Origin: Deltaproteobacteria bacterium HGW-Deltaproteobacteria-14
GTDB taxonomy: Bacteria; Myxococcota_A; UBA9042; PHBI01
Reading direction: 5' to 3'
DNA: 50,340 nucleotides
NCBI GenBank assembly: GCA_002841945.1
Contig: PHBI01000025.1
Location: 1 to 50,340, forward strand
Below, piece by piece: positions 42,758-50,340 of this stretch (position 1 is the first letter of the stretch; each line of letters opens with the position of its first letter). The position numbers and the translations under genes were made by a program. The notes under the pieces were generated by a model that did not search any database, was not told the DNA's origin, and saw only the letters and a list, made by a program, of their open reading frames with translations.

Positions 42758-44607
42758 GGCCGCCTCCGCGGGGACACGCGGTCGAGCTCGCCGAGCAGCG
42801 CCGAGGTCCGGTCGAGGGTCTCGCGCATCCGCTCCGAGGCCGACCCGTGGGGGGCGAAGCGCGCGAAGTCGCAGTTCTCCATCTCGACGATGACCCGGTC
42901 GGCGAGCTCGCCCGGGTAGCCGGCGTCCCGCGCCGCCGCCCGCACCTCGTCGTGGGTCATCCCGGTCGCGGGGATGTTCGCGCGCTCCTCGAGATAACCG
43001 ATCAACGTCCGGGCGATCTGCCCGTAGAAGTCCTTCACGAGGTGGTCGCGCATGGCCTGCTCGGCGGCGCGCAGGCGCTTCTTCGAGTTGGCGTGCGCCG
43101 ACCGCGAGGCCCGCTGCCCGGGGTGCCGCCGATCGCGCTCGCGCAGCCGCCAGCGCGCCTCGACCAGCACGAACCCCAGCAGCGGCAGCCCCAAGAGCCC
43201 CCAGTACAGGGGCAGCGACGACAGCGGCTCGCGGCCCCCGGCGTCGAGGCGCGCTCGGTCGACGCCGAAGATCGGCCGCACGTCCTCGCCGGACAGCGCC
43301 GCGGCGCTCTTCTCCCCGGTCACGCGCTCGCCGGTCACCTCGAGGGGCCCGCCGAGGGCCTCCTTGGTCACGTACTCGCCGCTCGCGGGGTCGAAGAACG
43401 CGAACGTCACCTGCGGCGCCACCTGCGCCCCGGGGCTGAGCGGCGTGACGATGTACTGGAAGGTCCGCTTGCCGCGGATCCCACGCTCGTCCTTGACGAT
43501 CTCGTCCTCGACGCCCCCCGGCAGCGACTGCACGTCGAAGGCGTCGCTCGCCCGCACCCGGGGCGGCTTGACCGTGATGAGGTTGCCGGTGCCGCTCACC
43601 TCGACGCGCATCACCATGCGCTGCCCGGTCGGCACCGAGGTCGGCGTGCGCCCGTGGTCGTCGGTCAGCGACGCCGTCAGGTCGAAGCGCCCGAGGTTGC
43701 CCTCGTCGAAGGTCGCCGGCCGCCCCGCTGGCGGCACCTCGCGCACCTCGATGTAATACGGCTCGGTCGACCGCGTGTAGCGGCGCGAGGCGCCGAGGAG
43801 CCCGGTCGACAGGCCCAGGCGCAGGGTCGCCGAGTCGATCAGCACGCGCCCCGCGCGCAGGGGCGTCGCGAGCTGCTGCACCAGGGGGTAGTGGTTCAGG
43901 GTGGTGGACCCGACGCGCGTCCGCTGCACCTGCGGATCGCGGCTCGGGCTCCTGAGGTCCTCGACGAGCAGCCCGTCGAGCTTGGGGGAGGTCACCAGAT
44001 CCGCCCCGGTCACCTGCCACCCCACCTGGTAGTACACCTCGAGGCTCAGCGGGAACGGCTCGCCGACGTAGTACACCGACCGGGGCGTCGCCATCTGCAG
44101 GAACAGCCCGTCGTTCGCGTGCCGCGTCAGATCCGCCGCCTCGGCCGCCGTCACCGGCGCGAGCGCCTCGGGCTCGGCGACCGTGATGGTCAGCGGGTCG
44201 GACTGCGCCACCACGCGTCCCCCGCGGGTGAGGCGGGCGGGGCCGATCTGGAGCGTCCCGGCGCGCTTGGGGCGCAGCGTGTAGTTGCGCGTCACGGAGC
44301 TCCGGCGCCCGGTGAGCACCTGCGTCATCCCCTCCTGGACCACCTGGAAGTCATCCATCTTGGGGACCTGATACTCGTCGTAGCTGCCCTCGAGGCTGAC
44401 CGACAGCTGCAGCTCCTCGTACAGCGCGATGCGCCCCTGGTCCACGGTCGCCGTCACCCGGGGCGGCGCCTGGGCCGCGGCAGGGGTGGCCCATGCCGCA
44501 ATGCACAAGACCAAGCCGACACTGATGAACAGCGCCAGAGGTCTCCCGCGATCGGGGCCGTTCAGTGCGCCGCACATGCGCGCATTCCCTCGTCGGCCCG
44601 TCATCAC
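42754..44607 (-). CDS. batD: BatD, oxygen-tolerance membrane protein
   Basis: A 617-residue exported protein with a signal peptide (PLALFISVGLVLCIAAWATP), then two to three beta-sandwich modules typical of BatD (VTATVDQGRIALYEELQLSV, GTLQIGPARLTRGGRVV, VYYVGEPFPLSLEVYYQVGW), a membrane segment (LYWGLLGLPLLGFVLVEARW) near residue 475, and a cytoplasmic helical tail. BatD-type proteins are thought to work with the vWA proteins BatA and BatB in the envelope. The first codon is GTG 44607, overlapping the batC-position stop (GTGATG); ATG 44604 is equally possible. Confidence 0.9.
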   Translation of the reverse strand: MMTGRRGNARMCGALNGPDRGRPLALFISVGLVLCIAAWATPAAAQAPPRVTATVDQGRIALYEELQLSVSLEGSYDEYQVPKMDDFQVVQEGMTQVLTGRRSSVTRNYTLRPKRAGTLQIGPARLTRGGRVVAQSDPLTITVAEPEALAPVTAAEAADLTRHANDGLFLQMATPRSVYYVGEPFPLSLEVYYQVGWQVTGADLVTSPKLDGLLVEDLRSPSRDPQVQRTRVGSTTLNHYPLVQQLATPLRAGRVLIDSATLRLGLSTGLLGASRRYTRSTEPYYIEVREVPPAGRPATFDEGNLGRFDLTASLTDDHGRTPTSVPTGQRMVMRVEVSGTGNLITVKPPRVRASDAFDVQSLPGGVEDEIVKDERGIRGKRTFQYIVTPLSPGAQVAPQVTFAFFDPASGEYVTKEALGGPLEVTGERVTGEKSAAALSGEDVRPIFGVDRARLDAGGREPLSSLPLYWGLLGLPLLGFVLVEARWRLRERDRRHPGQRASRSAHANSKKRLRAAEQAMRDHLVKDFYGQIARTLIGYLEERANIPATGMTHDEVRAAARDAGYPGELADRVIVEMENCDFARFAPHGSASERMRETLDRTSALLGELDRVSPRRRP

Positions 44608-46793
44608 CAGTCCTTCCCCGGGCGGCGGTTGGCCAAGGGCGATTGCTTAGCGCTCTCCACGGCCTCGAGATTCTCCGGGTTACGGTCGAGCTTGTCGAGA
44701 GCATCCTGCAGGGGCTCGTTCTTGGCCTGCTCGTCCTGCTTGTCCTGCTCGTCCTTGCCCGGGTCCTTCGGGTCTTGCTGCTTGTCGTCCTTGTCCTTGT
44801 CGCCCTTGTCCTCGTCGTCGCTCTTGTCCTTGTCGTCGCTCTGGTCCTGGCTGTCCCCGCCGGAGCTCGGCGACGGCTGCTGGACCTCGAGCAGGTAGAA
44901 GTTCTCGGCGTCCGGCGGGGCGCTGAGCTTGATCTTGAAGGTCCGCGGCGGCGGCCCGGCGTCCTCCCCGCCCGCGCCTGGCGCCGGGGTCGGCGTCGCT
45001 CCACCCGCCGTAGCGGGGTCGTCCTCCGGGCGCGGCGGCAGCGCGACCGCTTCGCCGTTCTGCTCCGGGGTCGACGCGTCGGCCCGGGTGATGAGCGTCT
45101 GCCCGGCCTCGTCGTAGAGCTCGAGCGCCAGATCGCCCTTGGCGTGCTCGAAGACCGCGGTCACCACCGACGGCTTGTCCCCCTGCTCGGTGTAGGAGAA
45201 CCAGTCGACGTCCCCCGGGCACACCCGCGCGAACAGGGTCGGCGGCCCCCCACCCCCCGCGGGCTGCTGCGGCGCGGGAGCCCCTCCGGGTCCGGCCGCG
45301 GCGGCCTGCTGGTCGGCCTGCGCGGCCTCGGTGATGTCCACCGCGTCGGGCGCGACGTCATTGTCCTCGAAGCGGTCGTCGCCCTCGGGGCAGGGCGGCA
45401 CGACCTGCACGTTCAGGTTGTAGCGGCCCTCGTAGCCGTCGTCACCGAGCACGCGCATCAGGTAGCGCCCCGGCCCCGGCGTCAGGAGCGTGGTCACGCG
45501 CCCCTTGCCGGTCGGCGCCCCCTTCGCCAGGAGCGCTCCGTCGGCGCCATGGATCTCGGTGACGAAGGGCGGGACCTGGGGCTCGCCCGGCGCGGGCGCG
45601 TTGGCCTCATCCTCGTCCTCGGCGCCCTGGGCCTCCTGAGCGTACAAGAACAGGCTCTCGCCCTCGGCGAGGTCCACCGCGTACCAGTCGGGGTCCCGCG
45701 GACAGAGCTTCAGGCCGTCGAGCGGCCCCGGCGTCAGCAGCACCGCCGCGTCCGCCGAGTCGTTGTCCTCGAAGCGGTCCTCGACCGCCGAGCACGCCGG
45801 CCGGACCTTCACCTCGAGCCCATAGGAGGTCTCGTCGAGCGCGACGTTGTCGACCCGCAGCCAGTACGTCCCCGCCCGGGCCGGGGTGCCGCTCAGATCG
45901 AAGCTCGTCGACGCCGCGCCGTCCGCGCCGCGCCCCGGGTGTAAGACCTGCCCGTCGGGGCCCACGACCTCGAGCGCCAGCGTCGCGCCGGGCTTCTCGG
46001 GCACCGTCAGCGCGCCGGACAGGCGGTCGCCCTCCTGCAGCTCGATCTTGTACCAGTCCGCGTCGTCGGGGCAGGAGTGGAGCTGCTCGGTCCACTTCAG
46101 CACGTCCTTGGCCATCTCCGGCGCCCGCGGGGTGCCGCCCGACTGCGCCTGCGCCGGATCCTCCTCGGCCTTGGGCTCGATGGCCGCCGCGCTCGCCTGG
46201 GTGTCGTTGTCCTCGTGGGAGTCGTCGCGGCTCGAGCACGGCGGGTCGACGCGCAGCAGCGCCACCTCGAGGTTGTGGAGCGACGCGGCGTCGCTCGGGT
46301 CCATCCGCAGCGCCTCCTCGAGGTGCTGCACCGCGAGCTTCCACTTGTCGAGGGCCTGCGCCTGGGGCGACTTCTCGTCGCTCTCCGCGAGCGCGAGCTG
46401 CCCGTCGTCTCCCTGCTTCAGCGCCGGCGTCGTGCGCTCGAGGGTCACCCCCCAGCGTGAGTACGCCACGCCGAGCGCCGCTCGCACCTTCTGCAGCAGC
46501 GGCGCCTGGCGCGTGTCGAGCGCCTTCAGCAGCAGCTGCGTCGCCTCCTCGTGGTGCGCGGCCAGGCTCTCGGCGAGCCCGCGGTCATAGTTGAGCTCCG
46601 GCGACTCGGGGATGGCCGCCACCGCCTCCGCGTAGCTCTGGAGCGCCTCCTCGACCTTGCCGGCGAGGACCGCCTCGTTGCCGTCATCGACGGAGCCCTC
46701 GCTGGTCTCGAAGACGTCGCCGTCGCAGCCCCCGAGGGTCCCGACCGCGACCAGCGCGGCCGCCCACATCACATATCGGCGCGTCACCCTCAT
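44604..46793 (-). CDS. batC: BatC-position TPR lipoprotein fused to three PPC-like domains
   Basis: A 729-residue lipoprotein (MRVTRRYVMWAAALVAVGTL, Cys23). Residues 30-180 are TPR helices as in BatC. Unlike ordinary BatC, three beta domains of the pre-peptidase C-terminal (PPC) kind follow, each opening with a Cys and EDND (HEDND, FEDND, FEDND) and then CP-D-DW (CPDDADWYKIEL, CPRDPDWYAVDL, CPGDVDWFSYTE), with paired cysteines that could form disulfides. A long charged linker (residues 640-690, DKDKSDDEDKGDKDKDDKQQ) leads to a C-terminal helix ending RRPGKDW, as in BatC-like proteins. The start ATG overlaps batB by 4 nt. The lipidated, Cys-paired PPC part implies an envelope location facing the periplasm or surface. 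The domain fusion is the unusual feature. Confidence 0.82.
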   Translation of the reverse strand: MRVTRRYVMWAAALVAVGTLGGCDGDVFETSEGSVDDGNEAVLAGKVEEALQSYAEAVAAIPESPELNYDRGLAESLAAHHEEATQLLLKALDTRQAPLLQKVRAALGVAYSRWGVTLERTTPALKQGDDGQLALAESDEKSPQAQALDKWKLAVQHLEEALRMDPSDAASLHNLEVALLRVDPPCSSRDDSHEDNDTQASAAAIEPKAEEDPAQAQSGGTPRAPEMAKDVLKWTEQLHSCPDDADWYKIELQEGDRLSGALTVPEKPGATLALEVVGPDGQVLHPGRGADGAASTSFDLSGTPARAGTYWLRVDNVALDETSYGLEVKVRPACSAVEDRFEDNDSADAAVLLTPGPLDGLKLCPRDPDWYAVDLAEGESLFLYAQEAQGAEDEDEANAPAPGEPQVPPFVTEIHGADGALLAKGAPTGKGRVTTLLTPGPGRYLMRVLGDDGYEGRYNLNVQVVPPCPEGDDRFEDNDVAPDAVDITEAAQADQQAAAAGPGGAPAPQQPAGGGGPPTLFARVCPGDVDWFSYTEQGDKPSVVTAVFEHAKGDLALELYDEAGQTLITRADASTPEQNGEAVALPPRPEDDPATAGGATPTPAPGAGGEDAGPPPRTFKIKLSAPPDAENFYLLEVQQPSPSSGGDSQDQSDDKDKSDDEDKGDKDKDDKQQDPKDPGKDEQDKQDEQAKNEPLQDALDKLDRNPENLEAVESAKQSPLANRRPGKDW

Positions 46794-47881
46794 GCTCGCA
46801 CCCTCCGTCGCCGCCGGCCGCTCAGCCACGCCTCGAGCCCGAGCAGCAGCAGCGCCGGCACGACCGGCCAGTGGTAGCGCTGCTCCCCGAGGTCCTCGAA
46901 GGTCGACTGGTACTCGGCCTTCTCGAGCTTGCCGAGGGCCTCGATCAGCCCGCGGCCGAGGCCGCTCGCCCCGAGGTGGAAGTAGTCGCCGTCGGTCGCC
47001 TTCGCGATGTCCTTGAGGAGCTGGGTGTTGAGCGCCGAGAACAGCGGCGTCTTGCCGTCCGGCCCCTTGATCGTCCCGACCGCGAGCCCCTCGTCGTTGA
47101 TGTCGAGCACCGGCCGCCCCTGGGGGGTGCCGACCCCGACGGTGAAGATGTGTATCCCGCGCCGCGCCGCCTCCGCGGCCGCCTCGAGCGGCTCGCCCTC
47201 GTGGTCCTCGCCGTCGGTGAACAGCACGATGGCCTTGTGCTTGGCCCCCTCGAAGGGCTTGATCGCCTCCTCGAAGGCGTCCTCCTCGCCGTGGCGCGGG
47301 ACCTCGTCGGAGGGCGCGAGCGCGTCGAGCGCGGTCTTGATGGCGCGCCCGATGGCGGTGCCGCCCCGCGGCATGTCCTCGACGTGGAGGTCGTCGAGGT
47401 AGCTCTTGACGACCTCGGTGTCGGTCGTCAGCGGGGTCTGCACGAACGCCAGCCCCGCGAAGGGCACCAGCGCCGCGCGGCCGCCCTTGAGCGCGTCGAG
47501 GACGTGGTGGATCTCGAGGCGCGCGGCGTCGAGGCGGGTCGGGACGACGTCGCCGACCATCATCGACTTCGAGGCGTCCACCACGAACACGACGTCGACG
47601 CCGAGGCTCTTCACCTCGGTCGTCTCGCTGCCGCAGCGCGGCTGCGCGAGCCCCATGACGAGCAGCACCGAGGCCGGGACGACGAGCCCGGCGCGCACCC
47701 AGAGCGCCCCGAGCCCGCGGTGGTCGAAGAGCTTCGGCAGCGGCCCGCGCCGCGCCAGCGCCTCGATCCGCGCCGCGCGCCACTGCGCGAGCCAGATGAA
47801 GCCGAAGATCAGCCCCAGCGCCAGCAGCGCCCAGAGCCAGGCGGACTCGTCACCCCACTTGAGGTCGTCGATCCCGGTCAT
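46790..47881 (-). CDS. batB: BatB, vWA-domain membrane protein
   Basis: A 363-residue protein with two membrane segments at the N-terminus (WLWALLALGLIFGFIWLAQW; VRAGLVVPASVLLVMGLAQP), a von Willebrand A domain with MIDAS metal motif D102-A-S104-K-S106 and later FTDGEDHEGEP, and a C-terminal membrane segment (WPVVPALLLLGLEAWL) before a basic end. This is the BatA/BatB layout. ATG overlaps batA by 4 nt and its stop overlaps the TPR-PPC gene by 4 nt. Confidence 0.93.
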   Translation of the reverse strand: MTGIDDLKWGDESAWLWALLALGLIFGFIWLAQWRAARIEALARRGPLPKLFDHRGLGALWVRAGLVVPASVLLVMGLAQPRCGSETTEVKSLGVDVVFVVDASKSMMVGDVVPTRLDAARLEIHHVLDALKGGRAALVPFAGLAFVQTPLTTDTEVVKSYLDDLHVEDMPRGGTAIGRAIKTALDALAPSDEVPRHGEEDAFEEAIKPFEGAKHKAIVLFTDGEDHEGEPLEAAAEAARRGIHIFTVGVGTPQGRPVLDINDEGLAVGTIKGPDGKTPLFSALNTQLLKDIAKATDGDYFHLGASGLGRGLIEALGKLEKAEYQSTFEDLGEQRYHWPVVPALLLLGLEAWLSGRRRRRVRA

Positions 47882-48996
47882 ACGACGCTCCTGAACACCG
47901 TGAACCGCAGCAGCCACTCCCCCGCCAGCAGCAGCAGCCCGATGAGCAGCGGGAAGACGAAGCGATCGTGGCGCGGCCGCTCGACCTGGGTCTCGAACAC
48001 CGTCCGCTCGAGGTCCGCGACGTCGTCTCTGAACTTCTCCTCGTTGTAGCTCTCGTAGAACTTCCCGCCGGTGAGCGAGGCGACCTCGCGCAGCAGCTCC
48101 GGATCGGTCTCGAAGGGCTGCCGCGGCCGGTTGTAGAGCGGGATGTTGCCGGCGTTGAGCAGCGGGCGGCCGTAGCGGTCCGTCTCCGGCAGCCACACCT
48201 GATCCTGCCCCCCGACGAGGAAGGTGTAGACGCGCACGCGCTCGTCGGGGGCGAGGTCGTGGATGTGCTTGGCGATGGCGCGGGCGTCGAGGGTCCCGCC
48301 GAGCTGCTTGCCGTCGGTGATGAGGATGATGACGCGCGACTCGGCGCTCGAGCGCCGCAGCTGGTTGTAGGCGCGGCCGAGGGCGTCGCCGATGGCGGTC
48401 CCGCCGCCCCCGATGGTGCAGCCGTTCGGGCAGCGGCCGTCACGGCCGGGGATCCCGACGTCGAGGATCAGATCGTTGAGCGACTGCACCAGGCGCGCGT
48501 GGTCGTGGGTCAGCGGGTACTTGAGCCACGCCTTCTCACCGAAGATCACGAGGCCGATGCGGTCGTGACTCGCCTTGTTGCGATGCACGATGAACCGCTT
48601 CAGCGTCGTCCGCGCCGCGTCGAAGCGGTTGTTCGGCGTCTCCTCGCGCGACAGCAGCTCGCGCAGCGCCGACTCGGAGATGTCGATGGCGTTCATCGAC
48701 GCCGACATGTCCAGGGTGAGCATGATGTCGACGCCGTTGCCGACGATCGTCTCCTCCCCCTCGACCTGGGGTCGCGCCAGGGCGGTCACGACGGCGACCA
48801 GCGCCAGCACCCGGAGGGCGTCCGGGACCCACCACAGCGCCCCCCGCAGGCTCGGCAGGGCGACGACGGCGGCCCGCCCGGGGATCGGCACCCGCGCGCG
48901 CCCGCTCAGGCTGACGATCCGCCACACCAGAAACGGCAGCGCCAGCAGCGCCAAGAACCACAGCGGCTCCTGCCAGTTCACGCCGAAGGTCGTCAT
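47878..48996 (-). CDS. batA: BatA, vWA-domain membrane protein
   Basis: A 372-residue protein: membrane segments at residues 11-31 and 58-74, a vWA domain with MIDAS D96-M-S98-A-S100, the second metal loop GGGGTAIGDALG, and ITDGKQLGG, then a C-terminal membrane segment (FVFPLLIGLLLLAGEWLLRF). A Cys pair in GRCPNGCTIGGGG is extra to the usual fold. In known Bat operons the vWA proteins act with a MoxR AAA ATPase, which would lie past the window edge. ATG overlaps the RDD gene by 4 nt. Confidence 0.92.
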   Translation of the reverse strand: MTTFGVNWQEPLWFLALLALPFLVWRIVSLSGRARVPIPGRAAVVALPSLRGALWWVPDALRVLALVAVVTALARPQVEGEETIVGNGVDIMLTLDMSASMNAIDISESALRELLSREETPNNRFDAARTTLKRFIVHRNKASHDRIGLVIFGEKAWLKYPLTHDHARLVQSLNDLILDVGIPGRDGRCPNGCTIGGGGTAIGDALGRAYNQLRRSSAESRVIILITDGKQLGGTLDARAIAKHIHDLAPDERVRVYTFLVGGQDQVWLPETDRYGRPLLNAGNIPLYNRPRQPFETDPELLREVASLTGGKFYESYNEEKFRDDVADLERTVFETQVERPRHDRFVFPLLIGLLLLAGEWLLRFTVFRSVV

Positions 48997-50340
48997 CGCG
49001 CACCTCCCTGGACGACCTCGGTGTTCGCCATCAGATCCCCGAGGCGCAGGCGCAGCGGGTGGCGGCGCAACACCAGCACCTCGAGGGTCAGCGTGAGCGG
49101 CCAGACCAGCAGCAGCAGATCGCGGAGCACGAGCTGGCGCACCCCCGCCCGGGGCTGCCGGTCGGCCCGGGTGACGATGGCGAGGCCGAGCAGGCGCTTG
49201 CCGGCCGAGCGCCCGAGGGCGTCGCGGAAGGCCAGCAGCACCCCGATGAGCAGCAACGCCGCCCAGCCTTGGGCGGGCTCGCCGGCGATGACGAGCGCCG
49301 TGAAGAGGAGCACCCCGGCCGCGCCGGCGATGAGCCCGTCGATGGCGCTGGCGTAGAGGCGCTGCTTGAGCGTCGCCGGCTCGAGGCGCGGGATCTCCTC
49401 GGCTTCGTCCTCCTCCGCCGCCGGGGCCTCCCAGGTGGCGTCGACGATGCTGCCGACGATGGGCCCCTTCTCACGGGCGACGGCGTCGGGCGGCGTGATG
49501 CGCGCGAACTTCACGAGATCCGCGTAGTCGAGCAGCCCCTCGATCTCGGCCTGGGCGACGGTCTTGAGGTCGCACTCGGCGAGCGCCGCGAGCAGCTCGC
49601 GGCTGGTCATCTCGAGCGCGTCGAAGCGGTAGCGCGCGCCGAGGTAGTCGCGCAGGACGTCGATCGTCCGGGCGAGGCGCTCGCCGCCGTCGAGCTCGTC
49701 GGACGACAGCGCCGCCAGCCCCGCGAGCCGCTCGTGCGCGACCTCGTTGGCCGGGCGCGGCGGCGCCGGCGGGTCGAGGACCCGGAAGCGCTGCTCGAGG
49801 GCCCGCAGGACCAGCCAGGTGATGAGCGCCGCGAGGACCAGCGCCGCGCCGACCGACAGCGTCCACACGAGCACCCAGTTGGTGGTGATGACGGCGACCG
49901 GGGCCGGCGCCGCCGCGACCTCGGGATCCTGCTCGTTCTCGAGGCGCCCGCGCACCCGCACCGGCAGCGCCGGGGTCGAGGTGCTGCCTCCTTCGCCGCT
50001 CTGGGCCGCCGCCGGCCGCCACGGGACCTCGATCGGCGGGATCTTCTCGACCCCGAGGCGCATCGGCATCAGCGCGTAGCGGTAGGTCTCGGTCCGCAGC
50101 TCCCCGGCGACCTGCCGCGTCCCGGGCGGGGTGTCGATCAGCCGGAAGGTCCCGGTCGCCGGCCGCACCGGGGCGAACAGCTCCACCTCGCGCGGGGCGG
50201 TCGCGGTGATGATCAGCGTGATCGGGGCGCCGAGCTTGGCGGCGTCGCCAGCGTCCACCGCGGGGGTCGCCGGGTCGTAGTCGATCGCCGCGCGCACGCT
50301 GATCCGCGCGGCGAGCGCGGCGAGGTCGGCCGGCGGGGTG
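48993..50340 (-). CDS. Bat-operon protein: beta domain, DUF4381-like helices and RDD membrane domain (5' end missing)
   Basis: The frame is open from the window edge (TPPADLAALAARISVRAAID) to the stop at 48993, so the N-terminus is outside. Visible parts in order: a BatD-like beta-sandwich (ITLIITATAPREVELFAPVR), a membrane segment (WVLVWTLSVGAALVLAALIT), a DUF4381-like helical part (RTIDVLRDYLGARYRFDALE, then LLDYADLVKFARITPPD), and an RDD-type domain with three membrane helices (RLYASAIDGLIAGAAGVLLF, DALGRSAGKRLLGLAIVTRA, LGDLMANTEVV). DUF4381 genes normally stand alone in Bat operons; here it is joined to RDD. It is the most upstream gene of the operon that is visible. Confidence 0.85.
   Translation of the reverse strand, partial: TPPADLAALAARISVRAAIDYDPATPAVDAGDAAKLGAPITLIITATAPREVELFAPVRPATGTFRLIDTPPGTRQVAGELRTETYRYALMPMRLGVEKIPPIEVPWRPAAAQSGEGGSTSTPALPVRVRGRLENEQDPEVAAAPAPVAVITTNWVLVWTLSVGAALVLAALITWLVLRALEQRFRVLDPPAPPRPANEVAHERLAGLAALSSDELDGGERLARTIDVLRDYLGARYRFDALEMTSRELLAALAECDLKTVAQAEIEGLLDYADLVKFARITPPDAVAREKGPIVGSIVDATWEAPAAEEDEAEEIPRLEPATLKQRLYASAIDGLIAGAAGVLLFTALVIAGEPAQGWAALLLIGVLLAFRDALGRSAGKRLLGLAIVTRADRQPRAGVRQLVLRDLLLLVWPLTLTLEVLVLRRHPLRLRLGDLMANTEVVQGGAR

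Noticed and set aside
1..50340. CRISPR arrays, tRNA/rRNA genes, insertion sequences or prophage blocks
   Set aside because: I searched by eye for regular spacer-repeat patterns, tRNA-like ends, and transposase or integrase motifs and found none. The tail-tube gene stands alone, so no prophage is called.

Overview
The window is about 50 kb of very GC-rich DNA, with dense coding, little intergenic space and very frequent 4-nt GTGA or ATGA stop/start overlaps. Large lipoproteins with ASH-like (choice-of-anchor D) repeats, PPC-type domains, a TSP3-OmpA porin-like protein, a 3,609-residue tetratricopeptide protein, 4-gene-plus Bat operon and pervasive G/C third-codon positions suggest a Gram-negative deltaproteobacterial or Myxococcota-like chromosome. 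This is inference from gene content; no 16S gene or other marker fixes the taxon. I see no tRNA, rRNA, CRISPR array, transposase or integrase.

Layout. 1-10 kb, mostly plus strand: the tail end of an unknown gene, priA (primosomal helicase), a minus-strand orphan contractile-injection tail-tube protein with an unusual N-terminal extension, a 715-aa ASH-repeat lipoprotein, a tandem pair of amidohydrolases (the second lacking the metal-binding HxH), and an outer-membrane lipoprotein. 10-16.5 kb, minus: HD phosphohydrolase and fused 5-oxoprolinase (overlapping), a small lipoprotein, a DEDDh exonuclease and rsmI. 16.5-27.4 kb, minus: one giant TPR gene built from about 40 units of roughly 72 residues, translationally coupled to rsmI. 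27.5-30.8 kb, minus: a patatin / LD-carboxypeptidase / beta-lactamase-like operon that looks like envelope or muropeptide turnover. 31-35.3 kb, minus: ompA, a frameshifted small ORF, tetR, a small helical protein and a degenerate hybrid histidine kinase with an intact receiver. 35.6-36.8 kb, plus: SlyD-type FKBP and an Rrf2 regulator. 36.8-41.7 kb, minus: cbs-ppsR, and a PHP-like / outer-membrane protein / ROK kinase cluster. 41.9-50.3 kb, minus: a Bat (aerotolerance) operon, all genes overlapping by about 4 nt, running off the window edge.

Between genes there are two families of short inverted-repeat elements (family A at 2455-2683, 10025-10057 and 30864-30980; family B at 15496-15547 and 33507-33565), several hairpin terminators and a few sigma-70-like promoters.

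The observations most worth follow-up are the orphan tail-tube protein with three 15-residue [N/T]PGQL repeats and a hydrophobic segment, the BatC-position lipoprotein fused to three PPC-like domains, the giant TPR scaffold, the pseudo-kinase/receiver protein, the frameshifted ORF between ompA and tetR, and the intergenic repeat families. No complete, clearly new multi-gene system is provable from sequence alone.
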